DNA of 64,000 nucleotides from Halonotius sp046719765 (GCF_046719765.1 NZ_JABEBY010000013.1:41181-105180), one strand, 5' to 3'. Positions 18,789-27,902 are shown, counted from the stretch's first letter. The notes: generated by a model not told the origin, from the sequence alone. Translations and numbers: made by a program.

Positions 18789-19450
18789 GTGTTGATCGTC
18801 CCATCCACCAGTTTAACGACGCGATCGGCATACCCTACCAACTGTTCATCATGGGTGACCGCAACGATAGCGATATCCTCGGTCTCTTTCAGTCTGGTCA
18901 ACTCATCCAAGATCGTGGCTCCAGTGTCTTGATCTAAATTACCAGTTGGTTCATCGGCCAGTAACACATCGGGTTCGTTGATAAGGGCACGAGCGATGGC
19001 AACCCGCTGCCGCTGACCACCAGATAGCTGGGTCGGTTGATGAGATAATCGGTCGCTCAGTCCAACACGGCTCAGGAGATCAACGGCTCGGTCATGTTTA
19101 TCCAGTTGTGGCTCCCACATTGTCGGGAGTTCGACGTTTTCGGTCGCTGTGAGCATCGGAAGAAGGTGGTAATCCTGGAAGACGAACCCGATCTCTGACC
19201 GCCGTTCTTCCGTTAACTCATCTGGGGAGCAATCCGTGACATCACGACCATTGAGTTGCACAGATCCCTCAGTCGGTGTGTCAAGCAAGCCGATCATATT
19301 GAGCAAGGTACTCTTTCCCGACCCAGACGGGCCGATGATCGTGACCATCTCGCCGTGGCTGGCCTGAAACGTCACCTCATCAAGAGCGGTGATCAGCTCC
19401 TCGCCGCTCTCGTATTGCTTGACCACATCCACAAGTTCGATTACACTCAT
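18785..19450 (-). CDS. ABC transporter ATP-binding protein, MacB/LolD type
   Basis: 221 residues, the usual length for LolD/MacB ATPases. Visible motifs: Walker A GPSGSGKST, Q-loop 'FVFQDYHLLPMLTATENVELP', signature LSGGQRQR, Walker B 'VLLADEPTGNLD' and an H-loop histidine in 'VAVTHDEQL'. It overlaps both neighbours by four bases, in the order surface protein, ATPase, permease. It powers the FtsX-type permease downstream. Confidence 0.95.
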   Translation of the reverse strand: MSVIELVDVVKQYESGEELITALDEVTFQASHGEMVTIIGPSGSGKSTLLNMIGLLDTPTEGSVQLNGRDVTDCSPDELTEERRSEIGFVFQDYHLLPMLTATENVELPTMWEPQLDKHDRAVDLLSRVGLSDRLSHQPTQLSGGQRQRVAIARALINEPDVLLADEPTGNLDQDTGATILDELTRLKETEDIAIVAVTHDEQLVGYADRVVKLVDGTINT

Positions 19451-20379
19451 TGTCTACGCCACAGCACCACCCCGAGGATGCTGATGACTACGAGGAGGGC
19501 TACACCACCTATGAGCAACATTGGTGGCCCGCCACCAGATGGTGGCCCGTTAGTCGCTGTTGCTTGGGCTTGCTGTGCTTGTTGGAGGCCGGATGAGGTA
19601 TCTGTCACGGGTATCCGCTGGGTTTTGGTTACCCGTTCGTCGTCTCGGTTCTCACTGGTGGTGATGTAGGTGATTTCGACCGGCACTGAGTCTGTCCCAT
19701 TGGCGATATCAGCGGTAAGTTCGAAGGTGCCAAATTCACTGGTCTCGATCCCGCCAACATAGTACTCGCCGTTTGGCGGTCTCGGCGAAACCAAATCTGT
19801 GTTCGGAATGCTCAGTAGTACTGAGTCTACGTCTGTTCCACCAATATTTGCGGCGTCACCTTCTATGGTAACGGTATTGCTACCAGATACAGAGTTACTT
19901 GTCAATCTTACATCACCACGGAGATCGGAGTCTGTCACGTCGATGTAAATTGGTTTTTTATAAGTATGAATTGAATCTTCACCTTCTTGTGAGACAGTTA
20001 TTTCAACATAGAAGTGCTTCTGACCAGAACTATCAAATTTCAATGAGAACGGAATTGTTAACGAGCCACCAGGGGCAATAGCACCTACGTCTTCCGATTG
20101 TCGATATGTGTCTAATGCACTGCCACCCTTACGCACATATACGTACCGTACTACCACATTTTTGTCATTATTATTTTCAAGATTAGATATTTCTGTGTTG
20201 ATAGTAACACGTTCACCGGGCATCGGTTCTTCAACATCTGCCGATGTCTCAATTTGAACGGGTGGTGCCGAGGCGGCAGCTGATTGGATACTTATCAACA
20301 GAATGATTGTGATTACGCCAACCGAAAAAATGACTCGCAGCTTTGTTTTCGTTGATAAGCGCAGACTGGACAGGGTCAT
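19447..20379 (-). CDS. Exported CARDB-like protein with C-terminal anchor
   Basis: 310 residues with an N-terminal signal peptide (hydrophobic 'VIFSVGVITIILLISIQSAAASA'), two beta-sandwich segments of CARDB/COG1361-like character ('PMPGERVTINTEISNLENN...VVVRYVYV', 'SNTVTIEGDAANIGGTDVDSVLLSIP'), a Gln/Ala/Pro linker, and a C-terminal membrane helix (MLLIGGVALLVVISILGVVLW) followed by RRQ. COG1361-type surface proteins commonly sit beside MacB-like exporters in archaea. It is the first gene of the three-gene operon. Confidence 0.8.
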   Translation of the reverse strand: MTLSSLRLSTKTKLRVIFSVGVITIILLISIQSAAASAPPVQIETSADVEEPMPGERVTINTEISNLENNNDKNVVVRYVYVRKGGSALDTYRQSEDVGAIAPGGSLTIPFSLKFDSSGQKHFYVEITVSQEGEDSIHTYKKPIYIDVTDSDLRGDVRLTSNSVSGSNTVTIEGDAANIGGTDVDSVLLSIPNTDLVSPRPPNGEYYVGGIETSEFGTFELTADIANGTDSVPVEITYITTSENRDDERVTKTQRIPVTDTSSGLQQAQQAQATATNGPPSGGGPPMLLIGGVALLVVISILGVVLWRRQ

Positions 20380-20556
20380 CTTTAGTAATAGGATTCGCCA
20401 ATAGTACTATTGGAGGGTCGTTCATCAGCCGATTTTTTTGTCATACAGCTACAAAGCGCTCTCAAACATAAAGCCCTGTAAGCAGTGTTTCACAGATAGA
20501 AATAGGTAGAAACACGCCGTTGTGTAAGCAACTGAAGTGAGAATTGCTGCATACGC

Positions 20557-20629
20557 GGGCTGTATTCATCGCTCGGCGGATCATTCCATTCAGTGGTTGA
20601 TAGGTAACCAAGTGACCGATACAGAGCAT
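20557..20629 (+). repeat. 73-bp direct repeat, right copy
   Basis: Right-hand partner of 17472-17544, same orientation, about three-quarters identical. It lies in the gap between the ABC operon and the phosphoribosyltransferase gene. Confidence 0.55.
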
Positions 20630-20725
20630 CAGTTCAGCACGGTGACCATGTTCCATGAATGATTAAATGAATTAGTCGTTTAATTACATTATAAGTGGGT
20701 TGCCTGTTAACTTCTGTAACAAATA

Positions 20726-21994
20726 ATGGAAAAAATTGCTTCACGACTCTACTATGCCGGAATCAGGGAGGAAGTTCCAAGTCAAGAAATATCGAAGCTA
20801 AATAGATTCGATGGCGATGCTGACGCTATCGCATATACACTACGGGCACGCTACGACGATTCGGTACACTGCGAGGTTTTTGAGATTCCAGGCGTTGATC
20901 TTGTTCGTGGTCATTTTCTGTTGCGAAACGGATATAATACGGTTGAGAAAATCGCCGCATTATCAGAACACGAATTAAAGCAAATGAAATATCTTGATGA
21001 AAATTCAGCATCTAAGATACTTGACGGTGCCCGTCGGCTGTCTCCCGAACGACTCCCTAATGATGCAGAGTGTCAGTATGTATATCTCGATTCAAATATC
21101 AGTAAAGACTCATTTCGCTCTCGTTTAGCTGATCTTACGGTGGATTCAGACACTCTATGCCTCATTATAGATGGACATAACACGTCTATCTCAGAGGAAA
21201 CAATCCGGCAAAATGCCGAATCACTGGCACGCTCAATACAGATTCGTGACCACCGCCGACACAAATTAGAGGCAGATCTTGAGGAACTTGAGTGTACCGC
21301 GGCAGATTTCACATACAGTGTTCTTAACCAGTCAGGTTCTATTCCATCATGGCTAACTGGCACTCATTATTTTCGAACTGTTGAGCCTATAAGCAAGTAC
21401 GAGAACTATGAGTCACTCTATGTTATTGCGCTCTATCTATACCAACCAGTGACAAAAAATCCAGACCAGCGGTCGCTGCGCCTCTATCGGTTTGCCAAGT
21501 GTAATGAAGACGACAAAGGAATTCCAAAGGCAGTCACTGATATGATTTGCCGGCGGTTCCTCCGGGCAGCAGATGATTACGACATCGTGGTTCCATTCCC
21601 TAGCCACGACGGTGGATATTCCAAACCAATTGAACTCACAGGGGCGGTAATCGAAAAATCCACGCCGCTCTCGTACAGGCGACTCCTTACCCGTGAAGAA
21701 AATATTACTCAACAAAAAGAACTTGAGTCAAAACCCGCGCGCTGGACCAACGCATCAGACTCGATCAGCGTAAATATCGACATAAATAACGCATCCATAA
21801 TTCTCCTTGATGACATCTGTACGAGTGGGGCGTCACTAACTACTGCCGCGCACGAACTCCGGCAGGCCGGTGCTGAAGAAGTGGTTGGAATGGTCTATGG
21901 TCTAAACACGGGATGGGGGGATATAACCGAGATTAAGGGACCAGGCGCAACAATCACCCATATCAAACAACTAGATGAGGACAAGTTGCGATGA
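20726..21994 (+). CDS. HhH-phosphoribosyltransferase protein, ShosTA-like partner
   Basis: 422 residues. Residues about 55-95 contain a helix-hairpin-helix-like segment ('FLLRNGYNTVEKIAALSEHELKQMKYLDENSASKILDGA'). The C-terminal third is a type I phosphoribosyltransferase with the PRPP loop 'ILLDDICTSGASLTTAAHELRQAGAEEVVGMVYGL' near residue 358; such domains also occur in ComF. The stop overlaps the start of a DprA-like gene by four bases (21991-21994). A PRTase-DprA pair is the composition I recall for the ShosTA toxin-antitoxin/anti-phage system. Which member would be toxic cannot be read from sequence. Confidence 0.75.
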   Translation: MEKIASRLYYAGIREEVPSQEISKLNRFDGDADAIAYTLRARYDDSVHCEVFEIPGVDLVRGHFLLRNGYNTVEKIAALSEHELKQMKYLDENSASKILDGARRLSPERLPNDAECQYVYLDSNISKDSFRSRLADLTVDSDTLCLIIDGHNTSISEETIRQNAESLARSIQIRDHRRHKLEADLEELECTAADFTYSVLNQSGSIPSWLTGTHYFRTVEPISKYENYESLYVIALYLYQPVTKNPDQRSLRLYRFAKCNEDDKGIPKAVTDMICRRFLRAADDYDIVVPFPSHDGGYSKPIELTGAVIEKSTPLSYRRLLTREENITQQKELESKPARWTNASDSISVNIDINNASIILLDDICTSGASLTTAAHELRQAGAEEVVGMVYGLNTGWGDITEIKGPGATITHIKQLDEDKLR

Positions 21995-22962
21995 CAACGT
22001 CGAATAAAACCATTGCTAAGGCGGTCGCACTCACCGAAATCTCCGGGATCGCGGACAGCAGGGCAAAGAAACTCATCCAAGATTTCGGGAGTCCAGAGGC
22101 CGTCTACGACGCATCGCTGGCGGAATTTTCTGAGTATCACTACATTGACGAGTCAACTTACGACGCGCTCCAATCACACGAAGCGACCATCAATCAGATC
22201 CTCTCAGAACTTAACCGCTGCCGTCAGAACGGCATTGATCTTATACCAATTTTTGACGAGCAATATCCCGACCGGCTCAAAGCCGTTTCTGGACCATTAC
22301 TATTGTATGCTCAAGGAAATACAGCACTCCTTTCAAGAGATAATAGTGTCGGGTTCACAGGAACACGAGAAGCTAGTGAAGAAGCAATTGACTGGACGCA
22401 GACCGTAGCAGCCGAATTAGCCGCCGAAGACCGTGTCATTATTAGTGGTGGGGCGACCGGCATCGACACCGCTGCACACAGTGGGGCATTAGACGCAGCA
22501 GGCGAGACAATATCCATCCTCGGCACCGGCATCAATGTCCCATTTCCAGAAGAAAACGAACAACTCTTTGAGCGTATCGTCGACAACAACGGCTTGCTAC
22601 TTGCACAGCGGCGGATAGACGCTGGCCCGTCCCGATCAGGATTTCTCAACCGAAATGCGACCCTTACCGGACTAAGCCATGCAGTAATAGTCGTCGCTAC
22701 AGACGGGAGCGGCGGAACTATGTCAACATACAGCGATGCCAAGTCCCAAGAACGACTAATCTTTTGTCCAGACCCGGAACTTGAACTCGAACCTGTTGCC
22801 GGCATCAAGCAGATAGCCGCAGAAGAAGCGATCCCGATTCGCAGATATGAAGAGGTACTGGCAAACCAAGATTGTGAAAAGTCCTCCACGGCCATCAATA
22901 ACACGAATAACGTTTCGCCCGATACGGGTAGCGGGCAAAGCTCTATCGACGACTTCAGTTAG
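21991..22962 (+). CDS. DprA/Smf-like DNA-processing protein
   Basis: 323 residues: N-terminal helix-hairpin-helix (ALTEISGIADSRAKKLIQDFGSPEAVY), then a SLOG/Rossmann-type DprA domain with 'YPDRLKAVSGPLLLYAQGN', 'SVGFTGTREAS' and 'ISGGATGIDTAAHSGALDAAGETISILGTGI' near residue 150. DprA proteins load RecA-type recombinases on single-stranded DNA in transformation. In archaea, and coupled to a PRTase gene, a defence or toxin-antitoxin role is more likely (inference). The C-terminal winged helix of bacterial DprA is replaced by a short polar tail. Confidence 0.85.
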   Translation: MTTSNKTIAKAVALTEISGIADSRAKKLIQDFGSPEAVYDASLAEFSEYHYIDESTYDALQSHEATINQILSELNRCRQNGIDLIPIFDEQYPDRLKAVSGPLLLYAQGNTALLSRDNSVGFTGTREASEEAIDWTQTVAAELAAEDRVIISGGATGIDTAAHSGALDAAGETISILGTGINVPFPEENEQLFERIVDNNGLLLAQRRIDAGPSRSGFLNRNATLTGLSHAVIVVATDGSGGTMSTYSDAKSQERLIFCPDPELELEPVAGIKQIAAEEAIPIRRYEEVLANQDCEKSSTAINNTNNVSPDTGSGQSSIDDFS

Positions 22963-23272
22963 TGACGACCTGCATACCAACCACTCGGTACCGACGACAT
23001 CTCTGAGCGAGAGCTATGAATGCTGTATATGCGCTGTTCTTGCACGCTAATTAGTCACAATATAGCTTATATGATTGTTGCCGATTCCCCGGCATTGTAA
23101 GCAGATTACACTCGGTACGCGGGGTGTCGGCGGCGGCGTGATCGCCACTCTCACCGTCGCGACAGTTGAGTCATTAGATCGGTTCGGGTAGTCGAAGTCG
23201 TGTTCACCGGCATGCCTGACGGCGATCCGCCACGCTCACGATATCAAGTGAGGCGAGGCAGTATACATTACG
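22963..23272. other. Intergenic region with a repeat copy
   Basis: About 310 bases between convergent genes. It holds a divergent copy of the dispersed palindromic repeat family at 23024-23064, where 'ttgcacgctaattagtcac' parallels 27897 onward. Nothing else stands out. Confidence 0.4.
23024..23064 (-). repeat. Dispersed palindromic repeat family, divergent copy
   Basis: The segment tgtatatgcgctgttc followed by ttgcacgctaattagtcaca aligns with 27880-27920 (gatacgcgcgatcc..., ttgcacgccaatcagtaaca), differing at a few positions. It lacks three bases of the palindrome's right arm. Confidence 0.45.
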
Positions 23273-23830
23273 TTAGTTTCCATGGAACAACGTCCATATG
23301 ATGGTTCCACCAATTGCTACTGCGGCGTGGGCAAGAATAGTAATGTGCAACGGCACCACACTGACTACCAGTATCAGCCAAATCAGATCCGGAACTGATC
23401 CAGCCACTATACCAGCGAGGATGAACGATACGACCCCAAGAAGAAAGCCGACGGCTGTTAGTGTTTCGACGGCTCGGGTACCCCCGTAGACTATCGACCG
23501 GAGGTTCCACTCCGTCCTGGCCGGAAACTCCGAGTGTCGGATTTCACTGTTGGCGTGGCTCACCAGCGTTGCTGCCAAGACGATGGCGGAAAGCAGACTT
23601 CCAGCCATGAAGACAGCCCCAATGCCAAGTATCGTTGTGTCTCCCTCTAACGCCACGAAAATGCCAAACGACAGAAACGGGGTTGCGATAATAGCGAGCG
23701 CGGTTGCCGCCGTCGCAAACATAGTTTCGAGATGGAACGGGTGTTCGGTCAGCCATCCCCGCAAGCGACTAACTCGTGACTCGGGGCGGGAGTGGTCACC
23801 GTCCGGTGAGTCAGCAACAGTCGATGACAT
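23273..23830 (-). CDS. Four-helix membrane protein
   Basis: The start is set at ATG 23830, where a normal polar N terminus begins (MSSTVADSPDGDHSRPE); a longer frame to 23878 is less likely. The 185-residue product has four membrane helices: 'TMFATAATALAIIATPFLSFGIFVAL', 'ILGIGAVFMAGSLLSAIVLAATLV', 'AVGFLLGVVSFILAGIVAG' and 'LIWLILVVSVVPLHITILAHAAVAIGG'. I do not recognise the family and see no catalytic motif. Confidence 0.65.
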   Translation of the reverse strand: MSSTVADSPDGDHSRPESRVSRLRGWLTEHPFHLETMFATAATALAIIATPFLSFGIFVALEGDTTILGIGAVFMAGSLLSAIVLAATLVSHANSEIRHSEFPARTEWNLRSIVYGGTRAVETLTAVGFLLGVVSFILAGIVAGSVPDLIWLILVVSVVPLHITILAHAAVAIGGTIIWTLFHGN

Positions 23831-23896
23831 CTGAGATTTCACTACGTTGCAACTGTGGCCGTATCGGATAACTGCCACCGACGTGTTTCACGCCTC

Positions 23897-23925
23897 GAAA
23901 CAGCGGCATCTGTCTCAAAATTGGG
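23897..23925 (+). repeat. 28-bp-class dispersed repeat, copy 2
   Basis: Near-copy of 16508-16536 (gaaacagcggcatctgtctc...), located just outside the start of the membrane-protein gene. Confidence 0.5.
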
Positions 23926-24092
23926 TAATTGGGCTGTGCAACATATAGAGATTCTGTCTTGCGTAAGCCATATTAATATCTAAGAAATCAGACTATTTTC
24001 ATCCCTGGCAAAAGGTGATTAGACATTGGATTTTTAGAAAAACCAATCTATTGCGGGTGAGAGGGTTTTTATACTGTATATTACTGTCAAGC

Positions 24093-24109
24093 ATGAGCAA
24101 AAATATTAT
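24093..24109 (+). promoter_or_regulatory. 17-bp promoter-region motif shared with 25984
   Basis: ATGAGCAAAAATATTAT is identical, base for base, to 25984-26000. Here it lies 45 bp before the start of the secreted protein gene at 24138; there, 70 bp before 26054. The A/T core may be the TATA region. An exact repeat upstream of two otherwise different secreted-protein genes points to a shared regulator. Confidence 0.6.
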
Positions 24110-24137
24110 AATACAGTTTCACAATATCTGATACAAA

Positions 24138-25541
24138 ATGAGCAAAATACTCAAAATCATTGGTGCTATCACTGTTACAGCTGCTGTTATCGGTGCCGGA
24201 TTTGTTGCGTTGAATCCGGGTATTGTCTCAGGTATAATTGGAAATGACGCTGGAGCCAGCGAATCAGCAGACATGGAAATAGAAGATAATAGGTGGGGAG
24301 ACGTGACTGAACAGGATCTCTCGGTTGTATCAGACGTTTCAGTTACCAATCCAATAACCAGTTTTCAGTCAGAGTTATCTGGAACAGTTAGTATGAATGG
24401 CTATGAAATGGCAACTGTCACAACACCGCAAACAACCATCGAAGAAGGTACGTCAACAGTAAGTGTCACGTCATCAGTTTCTCGTAATAATGTCCCTACT
24501 TGGTGGGAATCACATGTGAATAATGACGAAACATCAGATGTGAATATTCAGATGTCAGGCGAATTTTCGAAAGCAGGACTCAGTGGAAACCCTTCAGCCA
24601 CAAAGGATGAAGAATTCTCCACAGATATAATAGAATCTCTGAGAGGGTCACTGAGTAATGCTGAAGGTGAGAAAGCAAATGGGAGAATTATACTTGAAGA
24701 TACTGGGGCAGAATGGGGTGAGGTTGATGAAGAAGAATCAGAAGTCGAAATGAAGTTTACTATCACTAACGATGCAAATGTACCTATCGTAATCACAGAA
24801 TTCTCAGGCAGGAGTCAGTTTAATGAGATTCAATTACTTGAGTGGGAGACACAAAGAAACGACAGAACGCTCCGACGTGGAGAGACAACCGATATTGATG
24901 TTGTTGCAACTGTTGACAACGAAAAAATAGATGATTGGCTTGCTTCTCACATTCAACAAGAAGAAATTTCAAATTATGAACATCATATTTCACTTGATGT
25001 TGAAGCAGCGGATACTAGTATTCCAATTGCCGTCTGTTCAGGTGAAATGAAAACTGCGTTCCTCGTTGATAATACAGCCGGACTTGAACGTAATGGCTGT
25101 GATACTCCCGACAGGTCTGTTGACTTCTCATCTTCAGAGTCCAATGATGACAGTGGAGTGGGAAGCAACGTAGATGTAGGGGAGAATGTAGATGTGGGTG
25201 ATGATTTAACTGATGGAACCTCAACAGATGGATCAAAATCTGACGAAAACTCAGAAGATACAAATAAAGCTCCGACAGCGGTCATTGAAGCCGATCCTCA
25301 GTCTGGCGAGGCACCACTTGATGTGAAATTTGATGCAAGTGGTTCCTCTGATCCAGACGGTACGATTGAACGCTACATCTGGCGAGTTGATGGCGGGAAT
25401 CTACCCGGAGGAGGAGAAACTCTTGAGCGTACTTTTAGAACGCAAGGACAATACGATATAACTTTGATTACCGTTGATGATGATGGTAATAGAGATAGTT
25501 CAACTATTACAGTGGATGTAGAACAGAGGTCACTGCGATAA
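24138..25541 (+). CDS. Exported protein with LEA14/WHy-like and PKD domains
   Basis: 467 residues. The N-terminal hydrophobic segment (IIGAITVTAAVIGAGFVALNPGIVSGIIG) is a signal or anchor. Two repeats of a LEA-type-2 (WHy-like) beta domain follow: one around 'LSVVSDVSVTNPITSFQSELSGTVSMNGYEMATVT', the other around 'EVEMKFTITNDANVPIVITEFSGRSQFNEIQ'. After an acidic, serine-rich linker with 'NVDVGENVDVGDD' comes a PKD domain (PTAVIEADPQSGEAPLDVKFDASGSSDPDGTIERYIWRVDGG). PKD domains mediate outer-surface contacts. The GENVDVGDD linker echoes the tandem GDNVGDGDV repeats of the protein at 26054. Confidence 0.8.
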   Translation: MSKILKIIGAITVTAAVIGAGFVALNPGIVSGIIGNDAGASESADMEIEDNRWGDVTEQDLSVVSDVSVTNPITSFQSELSGTVSMNGYEMATVTTPQTTIEEGTSTVSVTSSVSRNNVPTWWESHVNNDETSDVNIQMSGEFSKAGLSGNPSATKDEEFSTDIIESLRGSLSNAEGEKANGRIILEDTGAEWGEVDEEESEVEMKFTITNDANVPIVITEFSGRSQFNEIQLLEWETQRNDRTLRRGETTDIDVVATVDNEKIDDWLASHIQQEEISNYEHHISLDVEAADTSIPIAVCSGEMKTAFLVDNTAGLERNGCDTPDRSVDFSSSESNDDSGVGSNVDVGENVDVGDDLTDGTSTDGSKSDENSEDTNKAPTAVIEADPQSGEAPLDVKFDASGSSDPDGTIERYIWRVDGGNLPGGGETLERTFRTQGQYDITLITVDDDGNRDSSTITVDVEQRSLR

Positions 25542-25664
25542 TTGAGCACATCCAATCGCACAATGGTTGAGTATATAGAGTCGATCATACATATATCGAA
25601 CAATCACACACAGCACCGCTTCCCATAACAGAATCTATAATCAAGATCAAAATAAATCGAAAAC

Positions 25665-25913
25665 ATGATAGATATTACTAGAACCTTCGATGAAATCGAA
25701 GGAAGAGCTAAAGTATTTTATTATCTTATCGGTGCAGAGTGGTCTACAGCTGAAGAAACAGCTAACGATCTTGATATGAGCCGTTCACAGGCTGACCGTC
25801 TCCTCCGCAATTTATACGAGGTCGGAGTTGCTGAGCGGAGAAAAAGAGAAACTGATTCTCCAGGACGACCCCAAATTGAATATCGAATAACCCCTTCCTT
25901 AGATTCAAATTAG
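25665..25913 (+). CDS. Winged-helix regulator
   Basis: 82 residues made only of a winged helix: 'VFYYLIGAEWSTAEETANDLDMSRSQADRLLRNLYEVGVAERRKRETDSPGRPQIEYRI'. It sits between the two secreted-protein genes that carry the identical 17-bp motif, so it is the obvious candidate to bind that motif (inference). A TATA-like AT-rich stretch precedes the ATG. Confidence 0.8.
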   Translation: MIDITRTFDEIEGRAKVFYYLIGAEWSTAEETANDLDMSRSQADRLLRNLYEVGVAERRKRETDSPGRPQIEYRITPSLDSN

Positions 25914-25983
25914 ACATTATACAGATTTAAAATCCCACTATTCAGTCTATTTAGTCGTTCTAAAATAATTATTACTCTGAATA

Positions 25984-26000
25984 ATGAGCAAAAATATTAT
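25984..26000 (+). promoter_or_regulatory. 17-bp promoter-region motif shared with 24093
   Basis: Second exact copy of ATGAGCAAAAATATTAT, 70 bp before the ATG at 26054. Flanks of the two copies are not conserved, so the identity is restricted to the motif. Confidence 0.6.
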
Positions 26001-26053
26001 CACATCAGAGTAATTTCCCCATCTATACGGATTAGAGGATCCGATTTTACCCT

Positions 26054-27757
26054 ATGAACGACAGAATCAAACAATCAGTGATCATCCTGTTGTTGCTGAT
26101 AGCAGCGTCGGTTGGAACAGCCACTCCAGTAGTAGCGCAGAGTATTGGTGACAATGTAGGTGATGGTGATGTTGGTGACAATGTAGGTGATGGTGATGTT
26201 GGTGACAATGTAGGTGATGGTGATGTTGGTGACAATGTAGGTGACGGTGATGTACAAAATGATACTCAAGATCTAGGAACTACAGTATCCGTTGATGGAG
26301 CAGCATTTGTTGCCCCTGATTCTATCCAATCTGAAGTTGACGAAGTCCGGGAAGATGTTCCTGATGTAGTTGCAGAAAATGCTGCATCACAAGCGTTTGT
26401 GCTTGCCACCTCAAATAAACTCTATCTTGTATTTACTGCCGATGAGCCACAAGAAGGCTATGCGTCAGTAGATGGCACATCGTTTAACCTCGGTGATATT
26501 ACTCTCACGGGGCATCAGAACAGGTTGGATATTGAACCAATCATTGCGGATAGTGTCGAGTTTAGAAATCCATCTGAGGTGAGTATTGGAGAAGTCTACG
26601 AGAACACCGGGGAGTATGATCGGCAGTATGTTGAGATTGATGCGAACCATCGTAGTATTTCCATAGATTACGAGGAAAGCACCTTTGCAGCGACGGCAGG
26701 GGTGCTTGTTGATGAGCAATTACCCCCGAAAGAGTTGTTCGGAACAGTCGGTGAGCAATCCAGCACCGTGCTGAATGAATTAGATGGTGACAATATTAGA
26801 AGCGTATTGGGAGATATTTCGCAGCCCCACGTTGTCACGGCGTCATATGAAACTGAATACTGGGACAACACACCAGTAACAATGACCGGAATTATCGCTG
26901 ATCCAAGTTCACCCGCTGGTAAGTTCATCCAAGCACAACAGAAAGACGATATTCTGCCGACTGATTCCAGCACACCAATATTATATACAATTGACAAAAG
27001 GTACGACGCACAGTCGATATCTGATATCTCCAAAGTGTCAGCGAACCCTTCGGCGTACGATGGTGAGACAATTAGCTTCGAGACGAATTTATATATGAAC
27101 ACTATCAGCACCAAGCGAGTGGTCGAATCTGCAACCGGTAGTCAATTGCCACCAGTGGATGTTATTTTACACGGTGGCGTCGGGTGGGAGCAATTACCAG
27201 AAAATCGTGATGATCTGATGGGAATCATGGCGGCTTCTTCTATCGAACAACAGCAGTTGAGCGAAATACGAAGGGGTAAATACAGAGTCGTGGGTGAAGT
27301 TGTCTCTACAGATAGAATTGAGGGGGATTTACCACGAGAGTCGGTTCTGATCGCCCACGATCTCAAACGACTGGGTTCAGTTGAGACTGCGTCTGCAGGT
27401 GATCTGATTGAACAGCAGAGTTCAACGGTTTCGGACACGCTTGAACAACAAGCTAATCCCGAAGTAGATGCGGCAAACTCAGCAACGACTGATGGGGAAA
27501 CAGAGACAAGTTCAACTGAACAAACTGAAAATGGAGATGGAGAAGAGAATATCGATGAGGCCACTGGAGAATCTACTGAGACTTCAACTGATGGTAGTGA
27601 TACCGAGCCAGCTAATGGAGCCAGTGAACAGGATAAACCCACATCAACAACAGATTCAGACACCGAGCAAAACGATCAATCAACTCAAGACCGTGGGGTA
27701 GGAGAGATTATATCAGATATCATCTCAGGACTCTTTGGAACTATACACAATGTTTGA
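26054..27757 (+). CDS. Secreted acidic protein with GDNVGDGDV tandem repeats
   Basis: 567 residues with a signal peptide (QSVIILLLLIAASVGTATPVVAQ). Residues about 32-67 are four perfect nine-residue repeats, GDNVGDGDV, rich in Asp/Asn/Gly and possibly calcium-binding. A folded core of about 350 residues follows ('VAENAASQAFVLATSNKLYLVFTADEPQEGYASVDG'), then a Ser/Thr/Glu-rich tail with the amphipathic C terminus 'GEIISDIISGLFGTIHNV'. I do not recognise the core. No sortase-type or membrane anchor is visible, so it may be released or bound through its acidic tail. It shares a promoter motif with the gene at 24138. Confidence 0.75.
   Translation: MNDRIKQSVIILLLLIAASVGTATPVVAQSIGDNVGDGDVGDNVGDGDVGDNVGDGDVGDNVGDGDVQNDTQDLGTTVSVDGAAFVAPDSIQSEVDEVREDVPDVVAENAASQAFVLATSNKLYLVFTADEPQEGYASVDGTSFNLGDITLTGHQNRLDIEPIIADSVEFRNPSEVSIGEVYENTGEYDRQYVEIDANHRSISIDYEESTFAATAGVLVDEQLPPKELFGTVGEQSSTVLNELDGDNIRSVLGDISQPHVVTASYETEYWDNTPVTMTGIIADPSSPAGKFIQAQQKDDILPTDSSTPILYTIDKRYDAQSISDISKVSANPSAYDGETISFETNLYMNTISTKRVVESATGSQLPPVDVILHGGVGWEQLPENRDDLMGIMAASSIEQQQLSEIRRGKYRVVGEVVSTDRIEGDLPRESVLIAHDLKRLGSVETASAGDLIEQQSSTVSDTLEQQANPEVDAANSATTDGETETSSTEQTENGDGEENIDEATGESTETSTDGSDTEPANGASEQDKPTSTTDSDTEQNDQSTQDRGVGEIISDIISGLFGTIHNV
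26147..26254 (+). repeat. Four 27-bp tandem repeats inside secreted-protein gene
   Basis: Four consecutive units beginning ggtgacaatgtaggtgatgg encode GDNVGDGDV each. The units are almost identical at the DNA level (one differs at a single codon, gac for gat), implying recent expansion and a site prone to length change. Confidence 0.9.
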
Positions 27758-27873
27758 CATGAAGTAAAACAACAATTTGACTTAGAACTGTTGGTTAATG
27801 TTTATTTGACCACTGAATGCCGAGTGTATTACTTTTTTGAAAGACTTTGTATGACTGAGATGGTAAGTATTCA

Positions 27874-27902
27874 GTGCAAGATACGCGCGATCCATCTTGC
27901 AC
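27874..27902 (+). repeat. 29-bp palindromic dispersed repeat
   Basis: Arms GTGCAAGAT (27874-27882) and ATCTTGCAC (27894-27902) are perfect inverted repeats around an 11-base centre (acgcgcgatcc). This is the clearest member of a family with relatives at 23024, 30091, 37168, 37832, 40551 and 46839, all between genes. Confidence 0.7.

Noticed and set aside
22311..22904. A 197-codon minus-strand frame
   Set aside because: It is antisense to the DprA-like gene, with Ser/Ala-rich sequence and no family features.
26147..26254. CRISPR array
   Set aside because: The units are contiguous with no spacers, stay in frame and encode GDNVGDGDV; they are coding tandem repeats.
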